Origin: Klebsiella pneumoniae
GTDB lineage: Bacteria > Pseudomonadota > Gammaproteobacteria > Pseudomonadales > UBA5518
NCBI GenBank assembly: GCA_945862145.1
Contig: CAMAXE010000016.1
Location: 42,911-106,910 of the forward strand
Length of the DNA stretch: 64,000 nucleotides
Direction of reading: 5' to 3'
This document shows, piece by piece, positions 1 through 12,387 of the stretch (positions are counted from its first letter, which is position 1; every line of letters starts with the position of its first letter). The notes beneath the pieces were generated by a model. The model saw only the letters and a list, made by a program, of their open reading frames with translations, was not told where the DNA came from and searched no databases. A program made the position numbers and the translations under genes.

Positions 1-1016
<1,016 letters not shown>

Positions 1017-1040
1017 CAGAACCACAGGAGAGCAGGCGAC

Positions 1041-1628
1041 ATGAACCTTTTGAGCGAAATTTTCAATTACCTGATCCAGACTGCACTCAGCCTGTTCCTG
1101 TTTGCCGTGCTCATCAGGCTGATGCTGCAGCTGGCACAGGCTGACTTCTACAACCCCATCTCGCAGTTCGTTGTGCGGGCGACCAACCCCCTGCTGCTGC
1201 CGCTGCGCCGTTTGATACCGGCCATCGGCAAGCTCGATACCGCCTCGGTGGTGCTTGCGCTGCTGGTGCAGACAACGTCGATCATCGCCTCGCTGGCGCT
1301 GATGGGTTACCGCCCGGCGAACCTGCTGATCCTCCTGGTCTGGAGCCTGATCGGTGTGCTCTCACTGGCAGTCAATCTGTTTTTCTTCGCGATCCTGGGC
1401 CTGATCATCTGCAGCTGGATCGCGCCACAGACCAACCACCCGGCGCTCGCGCTGCTGCAGCAGCTGACCGAGCCAGTAATGGGGCCATTCCGGCGCCTGG
1501 TGCCACCGATCGGCGGGCTGGACCTCTCGCCCATACTGGTTTTCGTTGTGATCAACGTGCTGGGCAAGCTGCTCTCGGGCATGGCCGCGCAGTTCGGCAT
1601 GCCTCCGGGAATCGTACCCGGCCTGTGA
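1041..1628 (+). CDS. yggT: YggT family integral membrane protein
   Basis: A 195-residue inner-membrane protein made of two copies of the YggT module. Each copy has a hydrophobic helix pair and an amphipathic motif: TNPLLLPLRRLIPAIGKLD at about residues 48-66 and TEPVMGPFRRLVPPIGGLD at about 145-163. About four transmembrane helices are visible. The family has been linked to osmotic or cell-division phenotypes in some bacteria and plastids, but its molecular role is not settled. An AGGAG stretch lies upstream of the ATG, and the position directly after proC is conserved. Confidence 0.92.
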   Translation: MNLLSEIFNYLIQTALSLFLFAVLIRLMLQLAQADFYNPISQFVVRATNPLLLPLRRLIPAIGKLDTASVVLALLVQTTSIIASLALMGYRPANLLILLVWSLIGVLSLAVNLFFFAILGLIICSWIAPQTNHPALALLQQLTEPVMGPFRRLVPPIGGLDLSPILVFVVINVLGKLLSGMAAQFGMPPGIVPGL

Positions 1629-1682
1629 CCGGCGCGCTGCCCAGTTGCTAGATTGCCTCCCCTTGCAGAGAACCCCTCCCCG

Positions 1683-2843
1683 ATGTCTATCGAGCCGAAG
1701 TCCGACAGCGTCGGCATCGTGACCCCCAAGGTCGAGCACTTCGACCAGCCACTGGCGCTTGGCAGCGGCCAGTCGCTGCCGGCCTACGATATCGTCTACG
1801 AGACTTACGGCGAACTGAACGCCAGCCGCTCCAACGCCATTCTCATCTGCCACGCGCTGAGCGGCACGCACCACGCCGCCGGGTTGCACAGCGACAGCGA
1901 CCGCAAGCCCGGCTGGTGGGATCACTGCATCGGACCCGGCAAACCGATCGACACACGACTCTTTCACGTGGTCAGCCTGAACAACTTGGGCGGCTGCGCC
2001 GGCAGTACCGGACCCGCCTCAATCAACCCGGCAACCGGCCGCCCTTGGGGGCCCGAATTTCCGGTGATCGGGGCGCGTGATTGGGTGGTCTCACAGGCGC
2101 GTCTGGCCGATCGGCTGGGCATCGGGCGCTGGGCGGCAGTGATCGGCGGCAGCCTGGGCGGCATGCAGGCGATGCTCTGGGCTATCGACCTGCCGGAGCG
2201 CATCGCGCACTGCGTGGTGATCGCCGCGGCGCTCAAGCTCTCGGCCCAGAATCTCGCCTTCAACGAGATAGCCCGGCAAGCGATCACGGCCGATCCGGAC
2301 TTCCACGACGGCTGGTTTCTCGAGCACGGCAGCGCGCCGCGCCGCGGACTGGCGATCGCGCGGATGGTGGGCCATGTGACCTATCTCTCCGACGAGCTGA
2401 TGGGCGACAAATTCGGCCGCGAGCTGCGCAGCGGTTCGCTCACGCAGGATGGGGTGTCCAACGCCGAATTCCAGGTGCAGAGCTATCTGCGCTATCAGGG
2501 CGACCAGTTCGCCGACAACTTCGACGCCAACACCTATCTGCTGATGACGCGCGCGCTGGATTATTTCGACCTTGCGCGCGCGTCCGGCGATGATGCTCCC
2601 GCGGCATTTCGCCAAGCTGTGGCCCGCTTCCTGGTGATTTCGTTCTCGAGCGACTGGCGGTTCTCGCCGGCCCGCTCGCGGGAGATCGTCGATGCGCTGA
2701 TCAGCGCGGGTCGCGACGTGAGTTACACAGAAATCGAAGCCGCGGAGGGGCACGATTCCTTCCTGCTTCCGGTCGCGCGTTACCACGAGGCGCTAGGGTT
2801 GTACCTGAAGCGTGTACACCGGGAGCTCGTCCATGCAGCTTGA
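1683..2843 (+). CDS. metX: Homoserine O-acyltransferase MetX
   Basis: Transfers an acyl group to the homoserine hydroxyl at the entry to methionine synthesis. The 386-residue alpha/beta-hydrolase fold protein has [12 protein letters not shown] early, the nucleophile elbow GGSLGGMQ with the catalytic Ser near residue 156, and a GHDSFLLP motif with the catalytic His near residue 355. A TTG at 1653 is in frame, but the ATG at 1683 begins at the usual family N-terminus. Whether the donor is acetyl-CoA or succinyl-CoA cannot be settled here; several proteobacterial MetX proteins use succinyl-CoA. metW overlaps its end, as in many proteobacteria. Confidence 0.93.
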   Translation: MSIEPKSDSVGIVTPKVEHFDQPLALGSGQSLPAYDIVYETYGELNASRSNAILICHALSGTHHAAGLHSDSDRKPGWWDHCIGPGKPIDTRLFHVVSLNNLGGCAGSTGPASINPATGRPWGPEFPVIGARDWVVSQARLADRLGIGRWAAVIGGSLGGMQAMLWAIDLPERIAHCVVIAAALKLSAQNLAFNEIARQAITADPDFHDGWFLEHGSAPRRGLAIARMVGHVTYLSDELMGDKFGRELRSGSLTQDGVSNAEFQVQSYLRYQGDQFADNFDANTYLLMTRALDYFDLARASGDDAPAAFRQAVARFLVISFSSDWRFSPARSREIVDALISAGRDVSYTEIEAAEGHDSFLLPVARYHEALGLYLKRVHRELVHAA

Positions 2844-3420
2844 GCACACCGTTCGCGGCTGGATACGCGAGGGCTCGCGGGTACTCGATCTGGGCTGCGG
2901 TGACGGGCGCCTCCTGCTCGACCTCGCCGCATCGCGCGCCGTCCTTGGCTACGGCCTCGAGATCGACCAGCGCGGCATCGCGCGCTGCCTGGAGGCGGGG
3001 GTCAACGTGATTGAGCAGGATCTCGACCGGGGACTCGGGAATTTCCCCGACCACAGCTTCGACACCGTGATCATGACCCAGACCCTGCAGGCGGTGCGAT
3101 TCCCGCACATGGTGCTCGAGGAAATGCTGCGGATCGGACGCCAGTGCGTCATCACCTTCCCCAATTTCGGCAACTGGCGCTGCCGGCTGCAGCTGGGCGG
3201 TGGCGGGCATATGCCAGTGTCACGCTTCCTGCCGTACGCGTGGTATGACACACCGAACATACACTTCTGCACGGTCCTCGACTTCGAAGCGCTGTGTCGC
3301 AGCAAGGAAATCCGCATCGCAGACCGCGTCGTGCTCGACGCGGGAGACTCCGAGTCACTCGCCACGCGCTTGCTGCCAAACCTCTTTGGCATGACCGCCA
3401 TTTACCGGGTGACGCGATGA
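2833..3420 (+). CDS. metW: Methionine biosynthesis protein MetW
   Basis: A 195-residue class I SAM-methyltransferase-fold protein with motif [13 protein letters not shown] at about residues 16-27 and the MetW-typical ending ([23 protein letters not shown], abridged here). MetW is genetically coupled to MetX in methionine synthesis and is thought to assist the acyltransferase; a methyl substrate is not established. The chosen ATG overlaps metX by 11 bases; an upstream GTG at 2812 would lengthen the overlap and adds residues without family similarity. The stop overlaps the next start as ATGA. Confidence 0.92.
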   Translation: MQLEHTVRGWIREGSRVLDLGCGDGRLLLDLAASRAVLGYGLEIDQRGIARCLEAGVNVIEQDLDRGLGNFPDHSFDTVIMTQTLQAVRFPHMVLEEMLRIGRQCVITFPNFGNWRCRLQLGGGGHMPVSRFLPYAWYDTPNIHFCTVLDFEALCRSKEIRIADRVVLDAGDSESLATRLLPNLFGMTAIYRVTR

Positions 3421-3851
3421 AACGCCTGCTGGCGCTGGCCGCACTGCTGCTCTCGATCCAATGGCAGAACGCACACGCCGAAATGCGGCAGTACGGCCGT
3501 TATGAGGTCTATTACAGCCTGTTTGCGACCGATTTCCTGCGACCGGAGATCGCACGTGCCTATGGCTTGGTGCGGGCCAATGACCGGGCGCTGCTTAACA
3601 TCGCGGTGCGACGCACTGAGCCCACGGGTGGCAGTGTGCCGATCAAGGCGGTGGTGGAAGGCACCCGCAGCGATCTGATCCACAAGCGCGAGCTCCAGTT
3701 TCAGGAGATCGTCGAGGAAGCTGCGATCTATTACCTGGTGGAGTTTCCTTTCCGCAACGAGGAAACCCACTATCTGGAGCTGCGCATTCACCCCGAAGGC
3801 GATAGCTCGACACTGGACCTGCGGTTCAATCAAACGCTGTTCGTGGATTGA
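3417..3851 (+). CDS. DUF4426 domain exported protein
   Basis: A 144-residue protein with a Sec signal peptide (hydrophobic residues 4-16, likely cleaved after AHA at about 22) followed by a compact domain predicted to be beta-rich, ending FNQTLFVD. It matches the style and length of DUF4426 proteins, which in Pseudomonas relatives sit between metW and rdgB exactly as here. Its function is unknown; placement suggests co-transcription rather than a role in methionine synthesis. The ATG overlaps the metW stop by four bases. Confidence 0.8.
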   Translation: MKRLLALAALLLSIQWQNAHAEMRQYGRYEVYYSLFATDFLRPEIARAYGLVRANDRALLNIAVRRTEPTGGSVPIKAVVEGTRSDLIHKRELQFQEIVEEAAIYYLVEFPFRNEETHYLELRIHPEGDSSTLDLRFNQTLFVD

Positions 3852-3853
3852 GC

Positions 3854-4456
3854 ATGCGCATGCCTGAGATCGTCGTCGCCACCGGCAACCGCGGCAAGCT
3901 CGCAGAATTTGCGGGGCTCCTGGGGAGCAGCGGCATCATTCTGCGCAGCCAATCCGGGCTCGGCATCGAGCCTCCCGAGGAGACCGGGAAAACCTTCATC
4001 GAGAATGCGATTCTGAAAGCGCGGCACGCAAGTGATGGCACAGGTCTTCCTGCGCTCGCCGACGATTCCGGACTCGCGGTCGATGCGCTCGGTGGCGCGC
4101 CGGGCATCTACTCCGCCCGCTTCGCGGGCGAGGACGCCGATGACGCCGCCAACAACGCCAAACTCCTCAGGCTGCTGGCCGATGTGCCAGCCGCGGCGCG
4201 CACGGCCCGCTATCACTGCGCGCTGGTGCTGCTGCGCCACCCCGAGGATCCGCTGCCGCTGGTCTGCAGCGCCAGCTGGGAAGGAGAGATTCTGAGCGAG
4301 CCGCGCGGCGCGGAAGGCTTCGGCTACGACCCGCTGTTTCTGGTGCCCGCACTCGGATTGAGCGCCGCCGAATTGCAGCCTGCGCTGAAAAACCGGCTTA
4401 GCCACCGCGGACAGGCGCTTGCGAAATTGCTGCAGGCGCTGGAGGGCGGGTGCTGA
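3854..4456 (+). CDS. rdgB: XTP/dITP diphosphatase (RdgB/HAM1)
   Basis: Hydrolyses non-canonical purine triphosphates such as XTP and dITP to monophosphates, keeping them out of DNA and RNA. The roughly 200-residue protein begins with the family signature [13 protein letters not shown], has [12 protein letters not shown] and [24 protein letters not shown] in the middle, and EGFGYDPLF near residues 155-163. ATG 3854 follows the previous stop directly; a second ATG at 3860 is an alternative. The end overlaps hemW by seven bases. Confidence 0.95.
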   Translation: MRMPEIVVATGNRGKLAEFAGLLGSSGIILRSQSGLGIEPPEETGKTFIENAILKARHASDGTGLPALADDSGLAVDALGGAPGIYSARFAGEDADDAANNAKLLRLLADVPAAARTARYHCALVLLRHPEDPLPLVCSASWEGEILSEPRGAEGFGYDPLFLVPALGLSAAELQPALKNRLSHRGQALAKLLQALEGGC

Positions 4457-5589
4457 AGCTGCCGCCACTCTCGCTCTACGTTCACCTGCCGTGGTGCGAG
4501 CGAAAGTGCCCCTACTGCGACTTCAACTCTCACCAGCCGAGCGGCGAGCCGCCGTTCGAGGCCTATGTAGATGCCCTGCTGGAGGATCTGGAGGGAGACC
4601 TCCCGTGGGCGCAGGGGCGCAGCTGCCAGACGATTTTCATCGGCGGCGGAACCCCAAGCCTGTTTCCCGGGCGCGCGATAAGGCGGCTTCTGGACGGGGT
4701 GCGGGAGCGGCTGCCCCTGCTCGCCGATGCGGAGATAACACTTGAGGCCAACCCCGGCAGCGCCGAGGCCGCGCGCTTCGGGGCGTACCGTGAAGCGGGG
4801 GTGAACCGCTTGTCGATCGGCGTCCAGAGTTTTGACGATGCCAGCCTCGCGGCACTCGGCCGGGTTCACGACTCGCGCGCCGCACATGCCGCGGTGGCCG
4901 CTGCGCGCGCGGCGGGCTTCAGCAACATCAACCTCGACCTGATGCACGGACTCCCGGGGCAGGATCCAGCCGCGGCGGCGCGTGACCTCGATGCTGCCAT
5001 GGCCCATGCGGTGCCGCATCTGTCCTGGTATCAGCTCACGATTGAGGCAAACACGGTGTTCCACTCGCGGCCGCCCACCCTGCCCGAGGACGACGCACTC
5101 GCGGAGATCCAACAGCACGGCGAGGCGCAGCTCGCGCCCCAAGGCTACCGGCAGTACGAGGTATCCGCGTTCGCACAGGACGGGCAGCAATGCCGGCACA
5201 ATCTCAACTACTGGCGGTTCGGGGACTATCTGGCCATTGGCGCGGGCGCCCACGGCAAGGTCACCTTAGCGGCCGAGGAACGGGTGATTCGCACTCGCCG
5301 AACCCGCGTGCCGAGCGACTATCTGGGCGCGGTCGCTACCGCGAGGCGCGCAATCATCGCGGTGCCCGCCAACGAACTACCGCTCGAGTTCCTGATGAAC
5401 GGGCTACGACTGTGCGACGGGGTGACAACCGCTGATTTCGAGAGCTGCACGGGCGTGTCCGCTGAGAGCGTGCGAGCAGTCGCGGCTTCCCTGCGCCAGC
5501 GCGGTTTGCTGGTGGATGATGAAAATCAGTTGTGCACCACGGCTGCAGGTTTCCGCTTCCTGGACAGCGTTCTCGCCGCTTTCGCCTGA
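4450..5589 (+). CDS. hemW: Radical SAM family heme chaperone HemW
   Basis: A 379-residue radical-SAM protein, formerly called a coproporphyrinogen III oxidase-like enzyme and now regarded as a heme chaperone. The [4Fe-4S] motif is CERKCPYC with cysteines at residues 16, 20 and 23 and is followed by the extra conserved DF. GGGTPS occurs near residue 65 and SIGVQSFDD near residue 125. Translation starts at a GTG overlapping the rdgB end, so the two are translationally coupled. It is the last gene of the rightward operon and converges on trmB eight bases later. Confidence 0.92.
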   Translation: MLKLPPLSLYVHLPWCERKCPYCDFNSHQPSGEPPFEAYVDALLEDLEGDLPWAQGRSCQTIFIGGGTPSLFPGRAIRRLLDGVRERLPLLADAEITLEANPGSAEAARFGAYREAGVNRLSIGVQSFDDASLAALGRVHDSRAAHAAVAAARAAGFSNINLDLMHGLPGQDPAAAARDLDAAMAHAVPHLSWYQLTIEANTVFHSRPPTLPEDDALAEIQQHGEAQLAPQGYRQYEVSAFAQDGQQCRHNLNYWRFGDYLAIGAGAHGKVTLAAEERVIRTRRTRVPSDYLGAVATARRAIIAVPANELPLEFLMNGLRLCDGVTTADFESCTGVSAESVRAVAASLRQRGLLVDDENQLCTTAAGFRFLDSVLAAFA

Positions 5590-5597
5590 AGCCAGCC

Positions 5598-6302
5598 TCA
5601 GTCTGCCTGCAGGCTGTCGTCGCGAGAGAACAGCAGGTCCCAGACGCCATGGCCAAGCCGCTGGCCGCGCGCTTCGAAGCGGGTGATGGGCCTGGACTCG
5701 GGGCGCGGCGCGAACGCTGCCGCACCAGCCGCATTGCGCCAGCCTGGCGCAGCGCCGAGCACCTCGAGCATCTGGGTGGCGTAGTCTTCCCAATCAGTCG
5801 CGAGATGAAAGACCCCTCCGTTGCGGAGTTTGCCACGCAAGGCCGCGACGAACGGCGCCTGCACCAGACGCCGCTTCTGGTGGCGCTTCTTCGGCCACGG
5901 ATCGGGAAAGAACAGCATTACCAGATCGAGTGATTGCTCGGGTATGCAGCGCAGGAGCACATCCACCGCATCGGCACAAAAAACACGCAGGTTATTCAGC
6001 CCCGCCTCCTCGGCGAGCGCCAGGAGCTTACCCACTCCCGGTCGATGGACCTCGATACCAATAAACCCCGTTTCAGGCTCCCGGGTAGCGAGTTCGGCCA
6101 GGCTGAGCCCCATGCCAAAGCCGATCTCCAGCGCAAAGCGCCGACGGTCGGGAAACAGTGCAGGCAGGTCGAGCAGGCCGTCGTCAGGATTGAGGCCGCG
6201 CGCGTGCCAGAGCGTCTCGAATGCCAGACGCTGGGCCGCGGTAAAACGGCCCTCACGGCGCACGAAGCTGCGGATGTGATGGGCTGGGGCGTCAGCGTCC
6301 AT
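5598..6302 (-). CDS. trmB: tRNA (guanine-46-N7)-methyltransferase
   Basis: Methylates G46 in the tRNA variable loop using SAM. The 234-residue protein carries ALEIGFGMGLSLAELA (SAM-binding motif I, near residues 66-81), GIEVHRPGVGKLL, and FFPDPWPKKRHQKRRLVQ, which is diagnostic of TrmB. The ATG at 6302 lies just inside the end of the upstream DUF423 gene; a GTG at 6314 would add only four residues. It is the promoter-distal gene of the leftward group ftsY/rpoH/DUF423/trmB. Confidence 0.95.
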   Translation of the reverse strand: MDADAPAHHIRSFVRREGRFTAAQRLAFETLWHARGLNPDDGLLDLPALFPDRRRFALEIGFGMGLSLAELATREPETGFIGIEVHRPGVGKLLALAEEAGLNNLRVFCADAVDVLLRCIPEQSLDLVMLFFPDPWPKKRHQKRRLVQAPFVAALRGKLRNGGVFHLATDWEDYATQMLEVLGAAPGWRNAAGAAAFAPRPESRPITRFEARGQRLGHGVWDLLFSRDDSLQAD

Positions 6303-6672
6303 GTCGCCACGCACCGATCATGACAAGACACCAGCCCGCCAGGAAAAACGAGCCGCCAACCGGAGTGATGAACCCGAATTGCCGCAGCCCGCTGAGAGCG
6401 AGAACGTAGAGGCTGCCACTGAACAACAGCGTACCGGCGACAAAGCAGCCGCCTGCGCGGGCAAAATGGCGATTCGCGGCGGATGAACTCTGCAGGCCGC
6501 CAAGCGTGAGCAGGCCAAGAGCGTGGTACATCTGGTATTGCGCCGCCGTCATGAACGCCGCGAGGGCACGCGGCTCGAGGCGGGCCTGCAAGGCGTGGGC
6601 GGCGAAGGCTCCCGCGGCCACACCCAGCAGGGCCAGCGCCGCGCCCGCCAGCAGGAGTGCCCGCGCCGACAT
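6292..6672 (-). CDS. DUF423 (YgdD-type) membrane protein
   Basis: A 126-residue protein with four hydrophobic segments, matching the small DUF423/YgdD family of inner-membrane proteins of unknown function. Typical landmarks are GAFAAHALQ (about 22-30), AAQYQMYHALGLL (about 43-55) and FSGSLYVLAL (about 84-93). The stop is a few bases past the trmB start and the ATG overlaps the rpoH stop, so all three are probably on one message. Confidence 0.88.
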   Translation of the reverse strand: MSARALLLAGAALALLGVAAGAFAAHALQARLEPRALAAFMTAAQYQMYHALGLLTLGGLQSSSAANRHFARAGGCFVAGTLLFSGSLYVLALSGLRQFGFITPVGGSFFLAGWCLVMIGAWRHGR

Positions 6673-7526
6673 CAGGCCAGCATGGAGGATCTGAGCTTTT
6701 TCAGGGCGCCCTGCTCTAACTGGCGGATCCGTTCGGCCGAGACGCTGTATTCGGCAGCGAGTTCGTGCAGGGTGGCTTTGTCATCATCGAGCCATCGCCG
6801 CTGCAGGATCGTCCGGCTGCGCTCATCGAGCGCCGTCAAGGCATGGCTCAAGCGCTCCTGACTGTCCGCTTCCCAGTCGGCATCCTCGAGCTGGGTGGCT
6901 GGGTCGAGGCGGCGGTCCTCGAGGTAGTGCACCGGTGCAAAAGCCGCGGTTTCCTCGTCGTCATCAGGATGGCCGTCAAAGGCCACGTCGGCTGCCGCCA
7001 GGCGGCCCTCCATACGGCGAACCTCGTCGACCTCAACTCCGAGGTCACGGGCCAGCGCCTGCGCCTCCTCGTTGTTCAGCCAGCCCAGGTGTTTCTTGGC
7101 GCTACGCAGGTTGAAGAACAATTTGCGTTGCGCCTTGGTGGTCGCGATTTTCACGATGCGCCAGTTGCGCAGGATGTACTCGTGGATCTCGGCCTTGATC
7201 CAGTGGACGGCGAAAGACACCAGTCGCACCCCGCGGTTGGGGTCGAAGCGGCGAACTGCCTTCATGAGGCCGACATTACCTTCCTGGACGAGGTCGGCGA
7301 GCGGCAGTCCATATCCCGAATAGGAGCGTGCGATGTGAACCACGAAACGCAGGTGAGCGAGCACTAACTCACGGGCAGAGTGAAGATCTTCTTGATCGTA
7401 GAGCGCGTGGGCCAGTTCCTGCTCGCGCTCCGGGCTGAGCACCGGAAACGCACCGACTGCCTGTACATAGGCGTTGATGTTGCCCCCCGGGGACAACGCA
7501 AGCATCGGCTGAAGCATCTTGGACAT
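6672..7526 (-). CDS. rpoH: RNA polymerase heat-shock sigma factor RpoH (sigma-32)
   Basis: A 284-residue sigma-70-family factor directing heat-shock gene transcription. It has region 2 ([20 protein letters not shown] and [14 protein letters not shown]), the RpoH box QRKLFFNLR that distinguishes sigma-32 from other sigmas, and a C-terminal region 4 helix-turn-helix ([20 protein letters not shown]). The ATG at 7526 gives the canonical MSKMLQPM start and is preceded by a GGAGGG ribosome site; a TTG at 7562 extends the frame into the operator. A CIRCE-like operator overlaps its likely -10, suggesting HrcA control. Confidence 0.97.
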   Translation of the reverse strand: MSKMLQPMLALSPGGNINAYVQAVGAFPVLSPEREQELAHALYDQEDLHSARELVLAHLRFVVHIARSYSGYGLPLADLVQEGNVGLMKAVRRFDPNRGVRLVSFAVHWIKAEIHEYILRNWRIVKIATTKAQRKLFFNLRSAKKHLGWLNNEEAQALARDLGVEVDEVRRMEGRLAAADVAFDGHPDDDEETAAFAPVHYLEDRRLDPATQLEDADWEADSQERLSHALTALDERSRTILQRRWLDDDKATLHELAAEYSVSAERIRQLEQGALKKLRSSMLA

Positions 7527-7555
7527 CCTGTGCCCTCCGTAAGACGGGGAGAATT

Positions 7556-7582
7556 CTAGCACTCGCGGTCTTAGAGTGCTGA
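7556..7582 (-). promoter_or_regulatory. CIRCE-like HrcA operator upstream of rpoH
   Basis: An inverted repeat CTAGCACTC - nine bases - GAGTGCTGA (plus-strand sense) matches the CIRCE consensus TTAGCACTC-N9-GAGTGCTAA at 16 of 18 arm positions, with exactly the canonical 9-base spacer. It overlaps a possible -10 hexamer for rpoH (TAGAAT on the minus strand, 7553-7558, preceded by TGC). The operator lies 30-56 bases upstream of the rpoH ATG and 37 bases after the ftsY stop. HrcA itself is not in this window. Confidence 0.72.
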
Positions 7583-7619
7583 AGCTCGCGAAGTTCCGCA
7601 GCAGGAAGATTTCACAGCA

Positions 7620-8624
7620 TCAACCTGTAGCCCCCCCGAACAGCGCCTCTACAAACTCGGCGGCGTCAAAGGGACGAAGATCTTCGAGGGATTCACCGAT
7701 CCCGATATAGCGGATAGGCAGGCCGAGCTCGCGGGCAACGGCAAACACGATCCCACCCTTGGCGGTACCGTCCAGCTTGGTGAGGGCGAGGCCAGTGACG
7801 GCCACAGACTCGCGGAAACTGCGCGCCTGCGCGAGACCGTTCTGCCCCGTGGCGGCATCAAGCACCAACAGCACCTCGTGAGGGGCGGAGGCATCGAGTT
7901 TCTGCATCACGCGAACGATTTTGCGCAGCTCTTCCATGAGGTTGGCTTTGACGTGGAGTCGGCCCGCGGTATCGGCAAGCAGTACGTCGACCCCGCGGGC
8001 CTGCGCTGCCTGCAGCGCGTCGAAAATCACCGAGGCGCTGTCAGAGCCGGTTTGCTGCGCGATGACCGGCACATTGTTGCGCAACCCCCAGGTCTGGAGT
8101 TGCTCCACCGCCGCGGCACGGAAGGTGTCGCCCGCCGCAAGCATCACGGACAACCCGTCGCCCTGCATGCGCCTTGCGAGCTTGCCGATGGTGGTGGTCT
8201 TTCCCGCGCCGTTCACGCCCACCAGGAGGATCACGAAAGGTTTGCCGCTGCGAGGCACCGTGAGCGGCTGGGTGCTGGGTGCCAACACCGCAAGCAATTC
8301 TTCCTTCAAGGCACGGTAGAGGGCATCGGCATCGCCGAGCTCGCGGTGCTTCACACGGCGGGTCAGGGCATCGAGAACCTCGCGGGTGGTTTTTATGCCG
8401 ACATCGGCCAGCAGGAGCCGGGTTTCGAGCTCCTCGAAAAGGTCGTCATCGAGTGTTTTGCGGCCAAGAAAGAGGCTGGCAAGTCCCTCGGACATTGCGC
8501 TGCGGGTCTTGCCCAGCCCGGCCCGCAGGCGTGAGAGGAATCCCGTGCGCACGGGGCTGTCTGGCGGCTCGGTAGCCTCTGCGGGGGGTAATGACGCGGG
8601 CTCGTCTTGCTTGAAAAATTTCAT
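7620..8624 (-). CDS. ftsY: Signal recognition particle receptor FtsY
   Basis: The SRP receptor GTPase that docks ribosome-nascent-chain complexes at the membrane. The 334-residue protein has a short acidic N-terminal region, an N domain (residues about 30-115), then the G domain with P-loop GVNGAGKTTT (about 136-145), AAGDTFRAAA, DTAGR and TKLDGTAKGG. The N-terminal A region is short compared with the long acidic one in Escherichia coli. In many gammaproteobacteria ftsE and ftsX follow, but here the next gene is rpoH. Confidence 0.95.
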   Translation of the reverse strand: MKFFKQDEPASLPPAEATEPPDSPVRTGFLSRLRAGLGKTRSAMSEGLASLFLGRKTLDDDLFEELETRLLLADVGIKTTREVLDALTRRVKHRELGDADALYRALKEELLAVLAPSTQPLTVPRSGKPFVILLVGVNGAGKTTTIGKLARRMQGDGLSVMLAAGDTFRAAAVEQLQTWGLRNNVPVIAQQTGSDSASVIFDALQAAQARGVDVLLADTAGRLHVKANLMEELRKIVRVMQKLDASAPHEVLLVLDAATGQNGLAQARSFRESVAVTGLALTKLDGTAKGGIVFAVARELGLPIRYIGIGESLEDLRPFDAAEFVEALFGGATG

Positions 8625-8654
8625 CGGCTGGCACAGGCATCCGGGAGGCCCACG

Positions 8655-8660
8655 ATTATA
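8655..8660 (-). promoter_or_regulatory. Likely -10 element for ftsY
   Basis: On the minus strand a perfect TATAAT hexamer stands 31 bases upstream of the ftsY ATG, in the 71-base divergent gap to rsmD. I see no good -35 at the expected distance, so the assignment rests on the -10 alone. Confidence 0.4.
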
Positions 8661-8695
8661 CGGTATCCTGCCTCACCGACCTTGAGAGGGCTGTC

Positions 8696-10952
<2,257 letters not shown>

Positions 10953-10996
10953 GGAAGCTCCCCTCCGGCATGCCGGGTATCACGGACGGCAGGCAC

Positions 10997-11022
10997 AAAA
11001 AACCCGGCCTTGGCCGGGTTTT
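10997..11022 (-). terminator. Rho-independent terminator of rpmG (bidirectional-looking)
   Basis: A perfect hairpin with 9-base arms AACCCGGCC / GGCCGGGTT (11001-11009 and 11012-11020) and a two-base loop. On the minus strand the stem is followed by a run of six T (complement of 10997-11002), ending the rpmB-rpmG transcript before mutM. Confidence 0.88.
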
Positions 11023-11042
11023 CCAGGTGTCGCTCGGGCGAC

Positions 11043-11198
11043 TCACTTGATCTTCGATTCCTTGTAGATCACATGCTTACGCACGACCGGATCGAATTTC
11101 TTGAACTCCAGCTTGTCAGGCGTGGTCCGCTTGTTCTTGTCGGTGGTGTAGTAATGGCCGGTACCGGCGGTGGATACGAGCTTAACTTTGTCACGCAT
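11043..11198 (-). CDS. rpmG: 50S ribosomal protein L33
   Basis: A 51-residue basic protein, translated by me as [20 protein letters not shown] followed by a Lys-rich C-terminus ending [10 protein letters not shown]. Size and sequence match bacterial L33, the version without zinc-binding cysteine pairs. It lies 30 bases downstream of rpmB, the normal L28-L33 pair, and the strong terminator follows its stop after a short gap. Confidence 0.97.
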   Translation of the reverse strand: MRDKVKLVSTAGTGHYYTTDKNKRTTPDKLEFKKFDPVVRKHVIYKESKIK

Positions 11199-11228
11199 GG
11201 CTCACGCTCCTGTTGGTTTATGCCGAAT

Positions 11229-11465
11229 TCAGGCGCGTACGCCGCGGGCGCGGATTTCGGCGAGGACGCCATCCACACCGCGCTTGTCGATGATACGCAT
11301 TCCCTTGGCGGAAACGCGCAGGGTCACGAAGCGCTTTTCCGCTTCGCTGTAAAAACGGTGCCGGTGGAGGTTCGGCTCGAAGCGCCGCTTGGTCTTGTTG
11401 TTGGCGTGGGAGACGTTGTTTCCCACTATCGGGCGCTTGCCCGTGACCTGACATACCTTGGACAT
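11229..11465 (-). CDS. rpmB: 50S ribosomal protein L28
   Basis: A 78-residue basic ribosomal protein starting [12 protein letters not shown] and containing [26 protein letters not shown] and [15 protein letters not shown], all typical of L28. The longer open frame upstream (to 11513) has no family similarity, so the ATG at 11465 is taken. It is the first gene of the rpmB-rpmG unit, driven by a good promoter at 11525-11554. Confidence 0.97.
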   Translation of the reverse strand: MSKVCQVTGKRPIVGNNVSHANNKTKRRFEPNLHRHRFYSEAEKRFVTLRVSAKGMRIIDKRGVDGVLAEIRARGVRA

Positions 11466-11524
11466 CGTTGCAGAACCTCGTGGTTGCCGGAACCGACACA
11501 AGGACGGCTCCAAAAGAGCGCAAC

Positions 11525-11554
11525 GTTATACCAGAGCCCTCGCCACACTGACAA
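11525..11554 (-). promoter_or_regulatory. Sigma-70 type promoter of rpmB-rpmG
   Basis: On the minus strand: TTGTCA (complement of 11549-11554), an 18-base spacer, then TATAAC (complement of 11525-11530). The -10 lies 59 bases upstream of the rpmB start. Strength and position fit a ribosomal-protein promoter. Confidence 0.65.
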
Positions 11555-11594
11555 GCAAAGCGCCAGCGCTGGTATTTTTGGTGGCATCACGTGC

Positions 11595-12269
11595 TCATAA
11601 CAGGCCTCGCTCCGCGAAGGAGAGCGCCTCGGCCTCCCCCACCACGAAATGGTCCAAGACCCGGATATCGACCGTGGCGAGCGCCGCCTTCAGGCGCTGC
11701 GTGAGACGCTGGTCGGCCTGCGAGGGCTCGGCGACTCCTGATGGATGGTTGTGGGCAAAAATCACCGCAGCGGCGTTGATGGCAAGGCAGCGTTTGACCA
11801 CCTCGCGTGGGTAGACGCTGGCGCCGTCGATGGTGCCGCGAAACAACTCCTCGTAGCCAATCACGGCATGCTGATTGTCCAGAAACAGGCAGGAAAAGAC
11901 CTCGTGCGGCAGACAGCGCAGCTTGAGCTGGAGGAACTGCCGCACCTCGGTGGGCGAGCCCAAGACCCGACCACGGGTGAGCCGCCCCAACAGGTAACGA
12001 CGCGAGAGCTCCAGTGCGGCCTGCAGCTGGGCCCAGGAGGCGTCCCCCACTCCATGAACCGCGCAGAAAGCCTGCCGGTCTGCGTCCAGCAACCGTCGCA
12101 GGTCGCCGAATGTAACGAGAAGCTGTCTTGCCTTGTCCACGGCGCTTGATCCGGGCAGCCCGGAACGCAGCATGATGGCGAGGAGCTCGGCGTCCGAAAG
12201 GCCGGAGGCACCGGCCGCCAAAAGACGCTCACGCGGGCGCTCGGCCCGCGGCCAATCCCTGATACTCAT
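11595..12269 (-). CDS. radC: RadC family JAB/MPN-domain protein
   Basis: A 224-residue protein with an N-terminal helix-hairpin-helix-like region ([26 protein letters not shown]) and a C-terminal metal-binding JAMM domain containing [16 protein letters not shown]. Despite the name its role in repair is unproven; JAMM motifs suggest a metalloprotease-like or structural function. The place between rpmBG and coaBC, divergent from the latter, is conserved in gammaproteobacteria. Confidence 0.95.
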   Translation of the reverse strand: MSIRDWPRAERPRERLLAAGASGLSDAELLAIMLRSGLPGSSAVDKARQLLVTFGDLRRLLDADRQAFCAVHGVGDASWAQLQAALELSRRYLLGRLTRGRVLGSPTEVRQFLQLKLRCLPHEVFSCLFLDNQHAVIGYEELFRGTIDGASVYPREVVKRCLAINAAAVIFAHNHPSGVAEPSQADQRLTQRLKAALATVDIRVLDHFVVGEAEALSFAERGLL

Positions 12270-12312
12270 GCGAACCTCCCTGTCCGCGCCCCGCCCTCAG
12301 AGCAGGGATGAC

Positions 12313-12318
12313 TATACT
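12313..12318 (+). promoter_or_regulatory. Possible -10 element for coaBC
   Basis: TATACT lies 69 bases upstream of the coaBC ATG in the radC/coaBC divergent gap. No convincing -35 is visible at 16-18 bases upstream. Confidence 0.3.
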
Positions 12319-12387
12319 AGAAAGGCCGGGGGTAGAGCTGAATGCCGCGCCGGGACCTGACGAACACATCGCGGATACGGGCCGGGC

